Shown: in pieces, positions 19,989 to 29,553 of the stretch
Numbering within the stretch: the stretch's first letter is position 1
Layout of the letters: every line of letters starts with the position of its first letter
Source of the DNA: Guyparkeria sp. WRN-7
GTDB taxonomy: Bacteria; Pseudomonadota; Gammaproteobacteria; Halothiobacillales; Halothiobacillaceae
NCBI RefSeq assembly: GCF_001641825.1
Contig: NZ_LRFH01000004.1
Span: 222,964 to 286,963, forward strand
Direction: 5' to 3'
Length of the DNA: 64,000 nucleotides
Translations under genes and position numbers: made by a program
Notes under the pieces: model-generated
Told to the model about the DNA's origin: nothing
What the model saw: the letters and a program-made list of their open reading frames with translations, nothing else
Databases searched by the model: none

Positions 19989-20852
19989 TCAGCGCACCAC
20001 CAGCAGCGGCACGTTGGCCTTCATGATCATCTTGGTGGTGGTACTGCCCAGGACGAGATAACGGATCGGGCTGTGGCCGTAGGCGCCCATCGCAAGCAGG
20101 TCGATGCCCTTCTCGTCGATGTAGTCGGAAACCGCCTGGTCGACCTTGCCCTGACGAATCGCCACCTGCGTGTCGAAGCCGGCCTTCTGCAGACGCGTGT
20201 TGGCCACCTGAAGCTTGTCCCAATGGGCCTGCTTTTCCTCGCCGACCATCAGGATGTGCACCGGCAGACCCTGCAGCAGCGGCGTACGCGCTGCCATCTC
20301 GACCAGCTTGTAGGCCGTTGGGCTGCCGTCGTAGGCGATCAGGAAGCTCTCGGGGCGCTTGAACTCGAGCGGGGTGACCAGTGTCGGCTTGTGGATCATC
20401 GACAGAATGCCGGCCAGGTGGCTACCCACATGCATGGCCACGGCATCGCCTTCCTTGCCCTGCTTGCCGAGCACCAGCATCTCCATGCTTTCCTCGAGGT
20501 CGAGGATCACCTGGGTGATGTCGCCGTTGCGCAGCAGTTCGTCGGGCGATTCGAAGCCGCGATCACGCGCCCGGGAGAGCACATCGGCCAGCAGTGCCCG
20601 GCCGCGCTCGCGCTCGAGGCGACCGCGCTTTTCCTCGAGCTCGACCATTTCCTGGAGCAGCTTCTCGCGGCCGCCGAGGGTCATGTTGCCGGAGAGGTCG
20701 GTCTTGCTCGGGGCGTGCGGGTTGCTGATCGCGTGGAGAAAGGTCAGCGGAGCGGACAGCGCACCGGCTGCCCAGACGGCATAGTCAGTGACCGCCTCGG
20801 ACGAGCGCGAGCCGTCGACGCAGGCCAGTACCGGTTCCTTCTTCTCGGTCAT
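19989..20852 (-). CDS. Tandem universal stress protein
   Basis: A 287-residue cytoplasmic protein made of two UspA domains (about residues 1-150 and 151-287). The first begins VLACVDGSRSS; the second ends with the ATP-binding pattern GAYGHSPIRYLVLGSTT (G-x2-G-x9-G-S/T), so the second domain probably binds nucleotide. It follows the SulP transporter gene by a few bases, so the two are one operon; SulP-Usp pairs are common in Gammaproteobacteria and suggest that the stress protein tunes the transporter. ATG 20852 chosen because the first domain begins there; an alternative ATG at 20867 sits immediately after the SulP stop. Confidence 0.88.
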   Translation of the reverse strand: MTEKKEPVLACVDGSRSSEAVTDYAVWAAGALSAPLTFLHAISNPHAPSKTDLSGNMTLGGREKLLQEMVELEEKRGRLERERGRALLADVLSRARDRGFESPDELLRNGDITQVILDLEESMEMLVLGKQGKEGDAVAMHVGSHLAGILSMIHKPTLVTPLEFKRPESFLIAYDGSPTAYKLVEMAARTPLLQGLPVHILMVGEEKQAHWDKLQVANTRLQKAGFDTQVAIRQGKVDQAVSDYIDEKGIDLLAMGAYGHSPIRYLVLGSTTTKMIMKANVPLLVVR

Positions 20853-20868
20853 GTTCTCGTTTCCCATG

Positions 20869-22359
20869 TCATTGGCCCATCAGCTTTTCGGCGGCGTCCG
20901 GCTTGTCGTGGACCCCGTGCTTGTCGACGATCGTGGCGGTGGCCTGGTTCATGCCGATCACCTCGACCTCGATACCCTCGCGGCGGAAGTCGACCACGAC
21001 CTTGTCCAGCGCCCGCACGGCAGTGATGTCCCAGAAGTGCGCGCGGGTCAGGTCGATAGTCACCTTATCCACGTCGTCCTTGAAATCAAACGTGTCGAGG
21101 AACTTCTCGCTGGAGGCGAAGAATACCTGACCGACCACGGCATAGATGCGGTGGCGCGGGTTGTCCGGATCCTCGGACAGCGTCGAGGAGACATGCATGT
21201 ACTGGCCGACCTTGTTGGCGAAGAACATCGCCGCCAGCAGCACGCCGGTCAACACGCCGTAGGCCAGGTTGTGCGTGGCGATGGTCACGATCACCGTCAT
21301 CACCATCACGATGTTGGTGCTCAGCGGCAGCTGCTTGAGATCCCGGATCGACCCCCAGCTGAACGTGCCGATCGAGACCATGATCATCACCGCCACCAGT
21401 GCGGCCATCGGAATGAGCGTCAGCACCGGGGCGAGGAATACCACCAGGATCAGCAGGAACACACCGGCAACCAGCGAGGACAGACGCGTCCGACCACCCG
21501 ACTTGATGTTGATCACCGACTGGCCAATCATCGCGCAGCCAGCCATGCCGCCCATCGAGCCGGAGACGATGTTGGCAATGCCTTGGCCCTTGCACTCGCG
21601 CGCCTTGTTGGTGCGGGTGTCGGTCAGGCCGTCGATGACGTTCTGCGTCATCAGCGATTCGAGCAGGCCGACCACGGCGATCGCCACCGAGTACGGCAGG
21701 ATGATCATCAGCGTCTCGAGGTTGAGCGGAATGTCCGGCAGGAAGAACACCGGCAGGGTATCCGGCATTTCGCCCATGTCGCCGACGGTGCGTACGTCGA
21801 GGTTCATGAACCAGGCAACCAGCGTGAGCACCACGATGGTCACCAGCGGCGACGGAACCACGTTGGTGAGTTTCGGCAGACCGTAGATGATCGCGAGACC
21901 CGCCGCGGTCAGCGCGTAGACGTGCCAGGTGACGTTGGTCAGCTCGGGCAACTGCGCCATGAAGATCAGGATGGCCAGCGCGTTGACGAAGCCGGTCATC
22001 ACCGAATTCGAGATGAATCGCATCAACCGGTCGAGGCGCACGTAACCGGCGGCGATCTGCAATACGCCGGCGAGTATCGAGGCGGCAAGCAGGTACTCGA
22101 GACCATGGTCCTTGACCAGGGTGATCATCAGCAGTGCCGTCGAGGCGGTCGCCGCCGAGATCATGCCCGGCCGACCGCCGGTGAAGGCGATCACCACCGC
22201 GATGGCGAACGAGGCGTACAGACCGACTTTGGGGTCGACCCCGGCGATGATCGAGAAGGCAATTGCCTCCGGGATCAGGGCCAGGGCCACCACCAGCCCG
22301 GAGAGCACGTCCCCGCGCATGTTGGAAAACCATTCCTGCTTGATGCGATACCAGTTCAT
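20869..22359 (-). CDS. SulP-family anion transporter with STAS domain
   Basis: A 496-residue inner-membrane transporter. Residues about 15-385 form the SulP core with 11-14 hydrophobic segments and the signature region [22 protein letters not shown] near the N-terminus; the C-terminal 100 residues are a cytoplasmic STAS domain. SulP proteins carry sulfate, bicarbonate or dicarboxylates, and the sequence alone does not settle which. In an autotroph a BicA-like bicarbonate role is plausible; this is inference. Operonic with the downstream tandem Usp protein (1-nt to 16-nt spacing). Confidence 0.88.
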   Translation of the reverse strand: MNWYRIKQEWFSNMRGDVLSGLVVALALIPEAIAFSIIAGVDPKVGLYASFAIAVVIAFTGGRPGMISAATASTALLMITLVKDHGLEYLLAASILAGVLQIAAGYVRLDRLMRFISNSVMTGFVNALAILIFMAQLPELTNVTWHVYALTAAGLAIIYGLPKLTNVVPSPLVTIVVLTLVAWFMNLDVRTVGDMGEMPDTLPVFFLPDIPLNLETLMIILPYSVAIAVVGLLESLMTQNVIDGLTDTRTNKARECKGQGIANIVSGSMGGMAGCAMIGQSVINIKSGGRTRLSSLVAGVFLLILVVFLAPVLTLIPMAALVAVMIMVSIGTFSWGSIRDLKQLPLSTNIVMVMTVIVTIATHNLAYGVLTGVLLAAMFFANKVGQYMHVSSTLSEDPDNPRHRIYAVVGQVFFASSEKFLDTFDFKDDVDKVTIDLTRAHFWDITAVRALDKVVVDFRREGIEVEVIGMNQATATIVDKHGVHDKPDAAEKLMGQ

Positions 22360-22559
22360 CGTGTGTCTCTGTCGGGAGATTGCTTGTTGCCGGGGATCGG
22401 AATGCAGGCGTCACGCGCCTCGATCTTGGCCGCAGCGCCACGCGCACGAACCCCGCCGCCGGGCACGGCGCGCGACGACGCTCCGTGAGCGAACGCATTT
22501 GGGTGACGGATACGGCCGACCGCGTCGGGTAATGGCCCGCGAGGTGACCAGAACGCGAA

Positions 22560-22583
22560 CGCGGCCCGGCAAACCGGGCCGCG
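22560..22583 (-). terminator. Strong GC hairpin after the TPR/porin gene
   Basis: Stem of ten pairs (CGCGGCCCGG/CCGGGCCGCG) with a 4-nt loop, about 50 nt past the stop of the exopolysaccharide export gene. No T tract follows, so it may act as a Rho-independent stop only weakly or protect the 3' end. The rest of 22360-22633 shows nothing I can name. Confidence 0.4.
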
Positions 22584-22633
22584 ACTCTACCAGATCAGCA
22601 TGTTGCCTTCACCCGCCGGTCGACGGGCGCTCA

Positions 22634-24472
22634 TCAGAATCGGCGCACCAACGACCAGTTGATCGCATAGGCGTCGTAGCGGCCGGTCGTCTGTGAGCGG
22701 TCGCTGTACGACAGGCTCAGGCGGCTGTACCAGTCACGGTAGATGCCGTTGACCAGTTCCAGGGAAACATCGGTGCCGAACTTGTAGTCCGGGAGCGATT
22801 CGTCCGTGTGCCAGCCGGGACTGACACTGAGGCTCAGGCCGTCGTCATCGGAAAACTTCCAGTAGCCCACCGCGGTGAGGGCAAAGCGACGATAGTTCTC
22901 CGGGTCGTAGTAACCGTTGGCCAGATCCTCGTCGTAGTCCTGCCAGTGGGCCGAAACGCCGAGATCCAGATTGAACCGTTCGGTTCGGAGCATCGCCCGG
23001 TAGGGATTGACGTAGAGCTCGTTGCGGCGGTTTCCGTCACTCAAGCGGCCATGAGCCAGCTCGGCATTGACGAAGTGTCGCAGCGTCGGCTGCCAATGAA
23101 TGCGGGCGCGATGATCGCGCATCGTGATGCCAAGCGAGGCGGACCGCGGCGAGATATCCCAGACGCGACGGGTGGCCAACAGGTTCACCCAGAGATTGTC
23201 GAGCGGCCGCAGATCGGCATACAGGCCGTAGAGGCTGTGATCGCCCCCACCGCCGTCAATGCTTGCCGCACCGACCTCACCACCGATCTCGAGCAGCGGG
23301 TTGAAACGGTGGCGCGCACCGACCCAGCCCTGCTCGATGTCGATCGACGTGTCGCCCTCGACGCCGACATAGGGACTGCCGGCCTTGGCACGCAGGTCGC
23401 GATGTTCGAGCCGGCCGTAGAGATAGGTTTCGGGAGTCAGCGACCAGCGACCCTTGACCGCGAAGCGGCGCAGACTGATGTCGTCGGCGTCGTCGCGCCA
23501 ACCGGCCTCGATACCGACGTTCGAGCGCAGGAAGGCATGCGTGGCTCGGATCGCATCCAGCGTGTCCTTCGATTCCGGTCGCAGGCGCTTCAATGGCTCG
23601 AGCGAGGCGATCGCCTCGCTGTGACGTTTCTCGCCACGCAGGATCAGCATGCGGGTGTAAAGGTGTTCGTAGTTGTCCCGCTCCGCCGCGAGCAACTCGT
23701 CGTTGAGCGGCCGGGCCTGACTGGGCCGATGCGCCCAGGCGAGCAGCCGCGCACTGCGGGCTGCCCACTCCTCATCCTCGCCATGGACTTCGCGATAATG
23801 GGCCAGCGCGTCGGCACCACCAGCATAGTCGCCGCGCCATGTCTGAATGGTGGCGTAGTCCAGCAGTGCCTCGGCATCATCGGGATGCGCCTCAAGATAG
23901 TCCCGATACAGGGCGACGGACTCGTCGAGTTCGCCAGCCCCACCCAGTGCCCGGGCATAGGCCTTGAGGTCGCCCGACTCGCCGGTGATCTGGTGAATGC
24001 GCTCGCGCATGGACACCACGAGCAGACTGTCGCCCGCCCAGTTGGCCTGCTGGGCACAGGTGCGCAGCACCGAGACATCATCCGGTCGAATTTCTGCGGC
24101 AGCCTGACAATGGACTAGCGCACGATTCGGCTTGCCGGCCTCGGCCCAGGCAGCGCTGGCCGCCAGGTGCAGATCGGCATCGTTCGGCTCGGTCTCGACC
24201 GCCCGGTCAAGCGCCTCCGCAGCGGCAACCGGCTGACCGTCACTCGCCAGCACGTCAGCCAGGCGCCGCCACAGATCCGTGCGTTCGGGGTCGGCCTCGA
24301 GAGCCTCCCGATAGACCCTTGCGGCGGTCTTCCAGTCCTGCTGCATTTCCGCGGCCACGGCCGCTTCGGGAACCGCCTGGGCAAAGGCCGGCGGGACGAA
24401 GGCAGTCGCGGCCATCAGTGCCAGGGCACTGGCCGACATGCCGCGAAGGGGAAAACGTGTCATTTGCGCCAT
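22634..24472 (-). CDS. Exported TPR protein with C-terminal outer-membrane beta-barrel (PgaA-like)
   Basis: A 612-residue protein with a signal peptide (about residues 1-31, ending PPAFAQA), a series of TPR-like helix pairs (about 35-300, for example [21 protein letters not shown] region) and a C-terminal half of alternating amphipathic strands ending in Phe, as expected for a beta-barrel inserted by BAM. This layout matches PgaA, the porin exporting poly-N-acetylglucosamine, and also BcsC and PelB. It follows the GT2 gene with a 13-nt overlap, so it is probably the export pore of the polymer made by that enzyme. ATG 24472 has GGGGA upstream; ATG 24463 is an alternative. Confidence 0.82.
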   Translation of the reverse strand: MAQMTRFPLRGMSASALALMAATAFVPPAFAQAVPEAAVAAEMQQDWKTAARVYREALEADPERTDLWRRLADVLASDGQPVAAAEALDRAVETEPNDADLHLAASAAWAEAGKPNRALVHCQAAAEIRPDDVSVLRTCAQQANWAGDSLLVVSMRERIHQITGESGDLKAYARALGGAGELDESVALYRDYLEAHPDDAEALLDYATIQTWRGDYAGGADALAHYREVHGEDEEWAARSARLLAWAHRPSQARPLNDELLAAERDNYEHLYTRMLILRGEKRHSEAIASLEPLKRLRPESKDTLDAIRATHAFLRSNVGIEAGWRDDADDISLRRFAVKGRWSLTPETYLYGRLEHRDLRAKAGSPYVGVEGDTSIDIEQGWVGARHRFNPLLEIGGEVGAASIDGGGGDHSLYGLYADLRPLDNLWVNLLATRRVWDISPRSASLGITMRDHRARIHWQPTLRHFVNAELAHGRLSDGNRRNELYVNPYRAMLRTERFNLDLGVSAHWQDYDEDLANGYYDPENYRRFALTAVGYWKFSDDDGLSLSVSPGWHTDESLPDYKFGTDVSLELVNGIYRDWYSRLSLSYSDRSQTTGRYDAYAINWSLVRRF

Positions 24473-25854
24473 TTTCTGTTCCCCGTAATCCAGAGATCCG
24501 TGGCAAAGCGTCCGATGGTCACCAGGTCGTACAGCAGACTCGCGTAGCGGATCGGAGTCATCAGGATGCCCTGCACCAAGGCCTTGAAGCGCCGCCCCTC
24601 GGACACGGCGGTGAGAATACCCACCGAGATCAGCATCTCCGCGATCAGGGTAACGACCAAGGGTTCCCACAACTGCAGGATGATCATGACCAACAGGGCC
24701 GTCGGGAAGGCGATCTTCTCGAAGGCTGCCATGAACGGGATCCAGCCGGCTGGGCGACCCTCCCGCTGGGTATGGCCAACACCGAACGGCTGCCGGTAGG
24801 CTTCCCGAACCTTGCGCCGGGCGGTCACTTCCTTGATCGCCGGATCGTGCTTTTCCCGGTAGCGGTGCCGCATCCGTCGCAGCACCTTGAAGGGGCTGCC
24901 GAGCAAACCGTCGAAGTAGTAGCAGCTCTGCAGGAACGACGAGGACCACATGTAGATCTGCCGCGGCAGGTTGCGCATTTCGGGTTCCATCGAATGCGCG
25001 GTGACATCCTGCAGCTGGATGTTGCGGTAGCCCTCGTTCATCAGGGCGAAACCGATGAAGATGTCCTCGGAATTGGTCAGGTCGTCACCCATCACCGGCT
25101 CGTACTTGTCGAACAGGTCCTTGATGTACTTACGGCGATAGGCGACCGCGCAGCCCACCGGGTTGGTGATACTGCCGAAGAACTTCATCTGGCCGACGTA
25201 GACGAACCGCTGCAGGAAGGTGTAGAGCTGCTGCCGGTACACGGCCGTGAGGTTGCGGTTGAGTCGATGCCACCAGTTGCCCTGCGGTTGGTGGAGATCG
25301 GCCTCCTCGTGCGACTTCAGAAAGGCATCGATTGCCGGCTCGCTGATTCGCCGACGGCGATCCTTCTCGCGGGTCGGCATGATCACGCCGCAGGCGCTGG
25401 CAATGCCGGCACCCTGGTAGAGCTCCTCGACCGTGCGGGCAATGTAATGGTCCGAGTCGAGATAGGTGTCGCCGTCGAGGATGAACTCGACATCGGCGTC
25501 GTACTCACGCGACTGGCGCTTGATCGTTGGTGTCTTGCCGATGGGGTGATCCCGCTGGATCACCGTCAACGGCATGTCATGCTGCTCGGCGAAGGCCCGC
25601 GCGTACTCGATGGTCCGGTCGCTGCTGCCGTCGTCGACGAGGATGATGTTGCGTGGCTGCTTGGTCTGCCGCCGCACCGACTCGAGCGCCAGCACCACGT
25701 TGGCCTGTTCGTTGAGCGCCGGAATGACGACGTCGACGACCGCGTCATGCCAGTCCTCGGCGGGGTTGGGGTCTGTCTTGTCCGGTCCGTGCATCAGCCC
25801 GATGATGCTGAGCACGGCGCTCGGACTCAGGACGAAATAGGGGGTGGTTGCCAT
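24460..25854 (-). CDS. Processive-type family 2 glycosyltransferase, membrane bound
   Basis: A 464-residue GT2 protein probably polymerising or initiating an exopolysaccharide. The GT-A domain starts VVDVVIPALNEQANV (about residue 40), has VDDGSSD, the DGDTYLD metal-binding motif near residue 127 (DxD), and the acidic pair in NSEDIFIG near residue 247. Where processive synthases carry QxxRW, this protein has QIYMW, with Arg replaced by Met. Two to three hydrophobic segments (about 378-425) follow the catalytic domain. It lies between the epimerase and the TPR/porin gene in one operon. The sugar cannot be read from sequence. Confidence 0.85.
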   Translation of the reverse strand: MATTPYFVLSPSAVLSIIGLMHGPDKTDPNPAEDWHDAVVDVVIPALNEQANVVLALESVRRQTKQPRNIILVDDGSSDRTIEYARAFAEQHDMPLTVIQRDHPIGKTPTIKRQSREYDADVEFILDGDTYLDSDHYIARTVEELYQGAGIASACGVIMPTREKDRRRRISEPAIDAFLKSHEEADLHQPQGNWWHRLNRNLTAVYRQQLYTFLQRFVYVGQMKFFGSITNPVGCAVAYRRKYIKDLFDKYEPVMGDDLTNSEDIFIGFALMNEGYRNIQLQDVTAHSMEPEMRNLPRQIYMWSSSFLQSCYYFDGLLGSPFKVLRRMRHRYREKHDPAIKEVTARRKVREAYRQPFGVGHTQREGRPAGWIPFMAAFEKIAFPTALLVMIILQLWEPLVVTLIAEMLISVGILTAVSEGRRFKALVQGILMTPIRYASLLYDLVTIGRFATDLWITGNRKWRK

Positions 25855-25863
25855 GCGCCCTCC

Positions 25864-26844
25864 TCAGGAGGCTCCTTCTCTTTGCCGGGCCCGGGCGATC
25901 AGGTCGTCCAGGGTGGCATCCAGTGTCCAGTGTGGACGATGTTCGATCAGCTGATGCAGCCGCGTCAGGTCCGGACAGCGGTGCGGAATGTCCACATACT
26001 CCTGACCGTAGGCGATCTCGTAGGGAATGCGCTCGACGCGCGACGCAGAACCGACCCGCTCGATCACCCGCAGGGCCAGGTCATTCATGGATAGCTCGTT
26101 GCCGCTACCGACATTGACGATCACCCCGGCCGTGGTGGCCCGGTCGGCCAGCTGGTCGAGCATCACGACCGTGTCGCGCACATCGGTAAAGGCGCGACTC
26201 TGCGTACCGTCGCCAAACACGGTCAACGGCTCGCCATCCACCGCCTGACGCACGAAGCGCGGCACCACCATGCCGTAGCGCCCGGTCTGACGCGGACCAA
26301 CCGTATTGAACAACCGCACCACCGTCACGGGGATGTCCTTGGTGCGCGCATAGGACAGGGCGAAGGCCTCGTCGGCCAGCTTGCTGATGGCGTAATTCCA
26401 GCGTGGCGGGGCTTCCGGCTGGATGATCAGATCCATGTCCTCGCGCAGGTAGGCATCGGTACGCGGACCGTAGACCTCGGAGCTCGAGGCGAGCAGCACC
26501 TGGGGGCGCCAGCCGCAATGATCGACGGCGCGCAGCAGGCGCTCACAGCCGGCGATATTGGTCGCCATCACGCTGATGGGTCGTTCGAGCACCCGGAAGA
26601 CCCCCACCACGGCGGCCAGGTGGTAGACGCGATCCGCCCAGCCGACGGACTCGTTGAGCCCGGGCCAGGTGACGATGTCGGCCTCGGAGAAGCGGAAGTC
26701 CGGGCGGTCGAGATGGGGAGCGAGGTTGTCCAGCGAACCGGTGCTGAGATTGTCGACGACATGCACCTTGTCACCCCGAGCGAGGTGAAGATCGACCAGA
26801 TGGGAGCCAATGAAACCGGCACCGCCAGTGATCAGGACATGCAT
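25864..26844 (-). CDS. NAD-dependent nucleotide-sugar epimerase/dehydratase
   Basis: Extended short-chain dehydrogenase of 326 residues acting on nucleotide sugars. It has the Rossmann GGAGFIGSHL motif (residues 7-16), SSSEVYG with the catalytic Ser/Thr, the YxxxK pair in NYAISK (about residue 150) and RLFNTVGPRQ with the substrate-binding region. It most resembles the UDP-glucuronate decarboxylase/epimerase group; the product is uncertain. ATG at 26844 preceded by AAGGAGG. First gene of the minus-strand exopolysaccharide set, 9 nt before the GT2 gene. A TATACT (26920-26915) may be its -10 box. Confidence 0.87.
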   Translation of the reverse strand: MHVLITGGAGFIGSHLVDLHLARGDKVHVVDNLSTGSLDNLAPHLDRPDFRFSEADIVTWPGLNESVGWADRVYHLAAVVGVFRVLERPISVMATNIAGCERLLRAVDHCGWRPQVLLASSSEVYGPRTDAYLREDMDLIIQPEAPPRWNYAISKLADEAFALSYARTKDIPVTVVRLFNTVGPRQTGRYGMVVPRFVRQAVDGEPLTVFGDGTQSRAFTDVRDTVVMLDQLADRATTAGVIVNVGSGNELSMNDLALRVIERVGSASRVERIPYEIAYGQEYVDIPHRCPDLTRLHQLIEHRPHWTLDATLDDLIARARQREGAS

Positions 26845-27039
26845 GTCGGGCCTCCTTTCGGCCTGCAATGGCCGCGGTGGCAGGGCGGCACCCCTTGCCG
26901 CCCTCGTCGACTGCAGTATAGACGAGCAAGTGGTTAACCGTATGTTGCTGATGCACCACAACGGAAAACGCCAAGCCGGAACCGATACGCCCTGCTACGG
27001 TCAGCTCAGATATCCGCCCAAGCGAGGAGGCCTTCCCGC

Positions 27040-27501
27040 ATGACCGAACCGAGCGTCAATCGTTCTGCCCTGGCGGTATGGATGCCAGCCAGCCTGCTGG
27101 TCGCGGCCCTGCTGCTCTGGCTGGGCGCCGACCTGCACCCGCCGGGCGCGGCCACTGCCCGCACCCTGCCGGCCTCGCCGTTGACGGGCGCGATGGGGTT
27201 TGCCTTCCTGCTCGCCTTCGCCGCCTTCGCCTACGGTGTCTCGATCAGCACACCCCACCGGCGCAACGAGCAGGCTGGCCTGTGGGCATCCCTGCTCCTG
27301 CCGCTGGCGGTGGTGCTGTTGCTGCAGGCGGAATGGTCGGTTGTCGCGCTGCTTGCGGCCCTCGGCTGGCTGGTCGTCCTGATCTGGACGGCCTGGCAAC
27401 TGGCACGACGCCAGCCACTGGCCGGCCTGATGATCCTGCCGGTGATCGGCAGCGCGATCGCCAGCTTCCTGCTCTCGCTGACCCTCTGGGTGCTGCCCTG
27501 A
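27040..27501 (+). CDS. Small integral membrane protein, possibly divergent TspO/MBR family
   Basis: A 153-residue very hydrophobic protein with about five membrane segments (near residues 13-30, 48-67, 80-97, 99-117, 126-150). Size, number of helices, an N-terminal HPPG, and the ending RRQPLAGLMILPVIGSAIAS resemble the last helix of TspO porphyrin/cholesterol-binding proteins, but the usual Trp-rich motifs are mostly missing. I give TspO as a possibility only. A strong GGAGG ribosome site lies 8 nt before the ATG. It stands alone, divergent from the epimerase operon. Confidence 0.5.
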   Translation: MTEPSVNRSALAVWMPASLLVAALLLWLGADLHPPGAATARTLPASPLTGAMGFAFLLAFAAFAYGVSISTPHRRNEQAGLWASLLLPLAVVLLLQAEWSVVALLAALGWLVVLIWTAWQLARRQPLAGLMILPVIGSAIASFLLSLTLWVLP

Positions 27502-27565
27502 AAACGCCCTGAACCGGGAAGAGCAAGAAAACCGCCGGCGAAATGGCGGCCAGGAGACCGACCGG

Positions 27566-27775
27566 TCAGCCCTCGCGCCAGTGCAGGTCCAGCCAGCAGC
27601 GCGGCAAAGGCTCGCCCGACGGGAACTCCAGTTCGGCCTTCTCGAAGCTTTCCTCGTCCTGCATTTCCTCACCGGCATGCTGTCGCCCCATCACGCTCGG
27701 CAGAGCCGGGTCGGCGAGAGTCTCCACGTCGATGATCTCGATCATGTCGTCGTTGTCCTTGCGCTTGAGAAACAT
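27566..27775 (-). CDS. Short conserved acidic protein of unknown function
   Basis: A 69-residue soluble protein, strongly acidic in the middle (MIEIIDVETLAD, EEMQDEESFEKAELEF) and ending LPRCWLDLHW. An ideal AAGGAGGT ribosome site sits 6 nt before the ATG at 27775. Similar short proteins with the GEEMQ and FPSGEPLPRCW phrases seem familiar to me from other Gammaproteobacteria, without assigned function. It may form a transcript with the host-attachment-family gene just upstream (73 nt apart). Confidence 0.65.
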   Translation of the reverse strand: MFLKRKDNDDMIEIIDVETLADPALPSVMGRQHAGEEMQDEESFEKAELEFPSGEPLPRCWLDLHWREG

Positions 27776-27848
27776 GCGCAGACCTCCTTCTTGTCACGGT
27801 ACCGCCAACAAAACCGGCGTTAGCAAGCCAACCCCGCTGTCGCCCCGA

Positions 27849-28334
27849 TCAAAGCCGCTCCGGCAGGGCCGCACGGATGTCTGCGGCCGACCGCCCGGAG
27901 AGATCCTTGGGCTGATCGGCCACCAGGGCCTCCTGAAGCGTCTTGCCCATGGACTCGCGCATCAGGCCGAGAAAGTCGGGCGCTGCCAACAGGTAGAACC
28001 GATCCATCTTGCCTGCCTGGCGGGCCTGGTCGAGCTCGCCGACCACCTCGCGCGCGAACCGCTTGGCCTCGACATCACGAACACTGTTCGGTGGCTCGTA
28101 GGCGTGCATGGCATCACCCTTGCGATCAGCCGTCGCACCGGGACGGTCCGTCTCCAGGTCGGCATCCGCAAGGCGTGCCGCCGGGTTGGACAGCGAGGCG
28201 ACTTCCTCGAGCTCGCCCTTGGGGGCCGGCTGACTGGAAGGAAACGCCTCGCTGCCGCGATAGGCCCCGCTGTTGTCACGAACGGCAAGAAAACGTGCGC
28301 GTGCCGCGTCGGCTACGACTACCCAAGTCTTCAT
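27849..28334 (-). CDS. Host attachment protein family (eRF1-like fold)
   Basis: A 161-residue protein beginning KTWVVVADAARARFL and ending ADIRAALPERL, with the DRKGDAMHAYEP stretch in the middle; these match the family named after the Agrobacterium host-attachment protein, now seen as related to eRF1 domain 3/baeRF proteins that may act in ribosome or stress biology. There is no signal peptide, so surface attachment is unlikely. ATG 28334 has AAGGAGGT upstream. No terminator is visible between this gene and the short acidic gene downstream. Confidence 0.85.
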   Translation of the reverse strand: MKTWVVVADAARARFLAVRDNSGAYRGSEAFPSSQPAPKGELEEVASLSNPAARLADADLETDRPGATADRKGDAMHAYEPPNSVRDVEAKRFAREVVGELDQARQAGKMDRFYLLAAPDFLGLMRESMGKTLQEALVADQPKDLSGRSAADIRAALPERL

Positions 28335-28442
28335 GAATCGGACCTCCTTGCGATGTCACGTTAGCCCTGCGCTGAGTGTATACGCTCGATTCACTGCCTG
28401 CCGGGCGCAGGAACGGAGCTGTCCGCACCGATGCGCAGGCAT

Positions 28443-28468
28443 AAAAAAGCCCCGCCGAACGGCGGGGC
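28443..28468 (-). terminator. Intrinsic terminator after the rhodanese gene
   Basis: Eight-pair stem GCCCCGCC/GGCGGGGC with loop GAAC, followed on the minus strand by six T (28448-28443). It closes the sulfur gene set. Confidence 0.9.
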
Positions 28469-28498
28469 TCTGACGATCCTGCCTGTCGCTGGAAGCGA

Positions 28499-29491
28499 TC
28501 AGTAGATCTTGGCCGGGTTGACCGAGCTGGCGCCCTCGTCGGCGTACATGCCGTACTCCTTCATCGAGCCGTCGTACAACTGCACGTCGTCGTTACCGAC
28601 GATCTCGCTGGCCACGAACCACAGGCCGGAAGCGAGGTTGCCCGAGTTGCAGTAGGTGATCATCTCGCCGTCGGCATCGATGCCCTTGAACTGCATGATC
28701 GAACGGTAGCTGGCCTCGGGGAGGAAGTTGGCCGCGGCACCGTCGGCGCGCACCAGTGCCTCGGTGGGCACGTTGAAGGCGCCCTCGAGATGACCAGGCA
28801 CGGTCTTCGACTTGCTGAACACGCCCAGGTACTGGTTGACCGGGCGGGCGTCGAGCAGCTGCACGTCGCCATCATCAACGGCGGAACGGACCTCGGCGTA
28901 GGTCGCGAGGATCTCGTCACGCTCGTCGGTTGCCTTCCAGTCGCCCGCCTCGATCTTGCCCGGCTTGCCTGTCTCGGCATCGAAGCCGGCCGCGAGCCAG
29001 CTGGCGAGGCCACCGTCGAGGATGGCCATGTCGTCATGGCCGTAGTACTTCATCTGCCAGTACAGGCGGGTGGCCTTGGTGAAGTCGGAGCCGGACAGGC
29101 CCAGCGGAACGATGACGACGGTGTCGTCCGCATCGACGCCCAGCGACTGGACGAACTTCTCGAAGTCCGCCTTCTCCGGAATCAGCTTGCCGACCTTCTT
29201 GCCGTTCTCCATGCGCTCGACACGCACGCTGCCCCAGTCGACGAACTTCGCGCCCGGGACGTGGCCGGCAACCACCGAAACCACCTGCTTGCCCTTGACG
29301 GTTTCGTACTTCGGCGCCATGGCGAACGCCTTTTCCGATCCGGTGATCTGGAGAACGGTGACCTCGTCGAGGTTATCGTTCAGCCACTGCGGGTCGACGA
29401 CCGGTCCGGGCGCATCCAGTGCCCAGGCCCCTTGCGCGACGGCCAGAGCCGCCGCCCCGGCGGGGACTACGAGAAACCGCTTGAAATTCAT
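28499..29491 (-). CDS. Exported tandem rhodanese (thiosulfate sulfurtransferase-like)
   Basis: Sulfurtransferase of 330 residues moving sulfane sulfur between thiols or to cyanide in the periplasm. An N-terminal signal (about residues 1-25, ending GAWALD) is followed by two rhodanese domains: the first (about 30-165) has no active-site Cys, and the second (about 180-330) carries the loop CNSGNLAS with the nucleophilic Cys. The ATG at 29491 has GGAG 9 nt upstream; an in-frame TTG at 29500 is less likely. It is the last gene of the minus-strand set that contains the SoxH-like, YeeE and Cys-repeat genes and is closed by a terminator. Confidence 0.9.
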   Translation of the reverse strand: MNFKRFLVVPAGAAALAVAQGAWALDAPGPVVDPQWLNDNLDEVTVLQITGSEKAFAMAPKYETVKGKQVVSVVAGHVPGAKFVDWGSVRVERMENGKKVGKLIPEKADFEKFVQSLGVDADDTVVIVPLGLSGSDFTKATRLYWQMKYYGHDDMAILDGGLASWLAAGFDAETGKPGKIEAGDWKATDERDEILATYAEVRSAVDDGDVQLLDARPVNQYLGVFSKSKTVPGHLEGAFNVPTEALVRADGAAANFLPEASYRSIMQFKGIDADGEMITYCNSGNLASGLWFVASEIVGNDDVQLYDGSMKEYGMYADEGASSVNPAKIY

Positions 29492-29553
29492 ATGACTCAA
29501 CTCCTTCTTCGTGCATCAGAAAGCGGCGCGCATCCGGCGCCGGAGAATCCACC

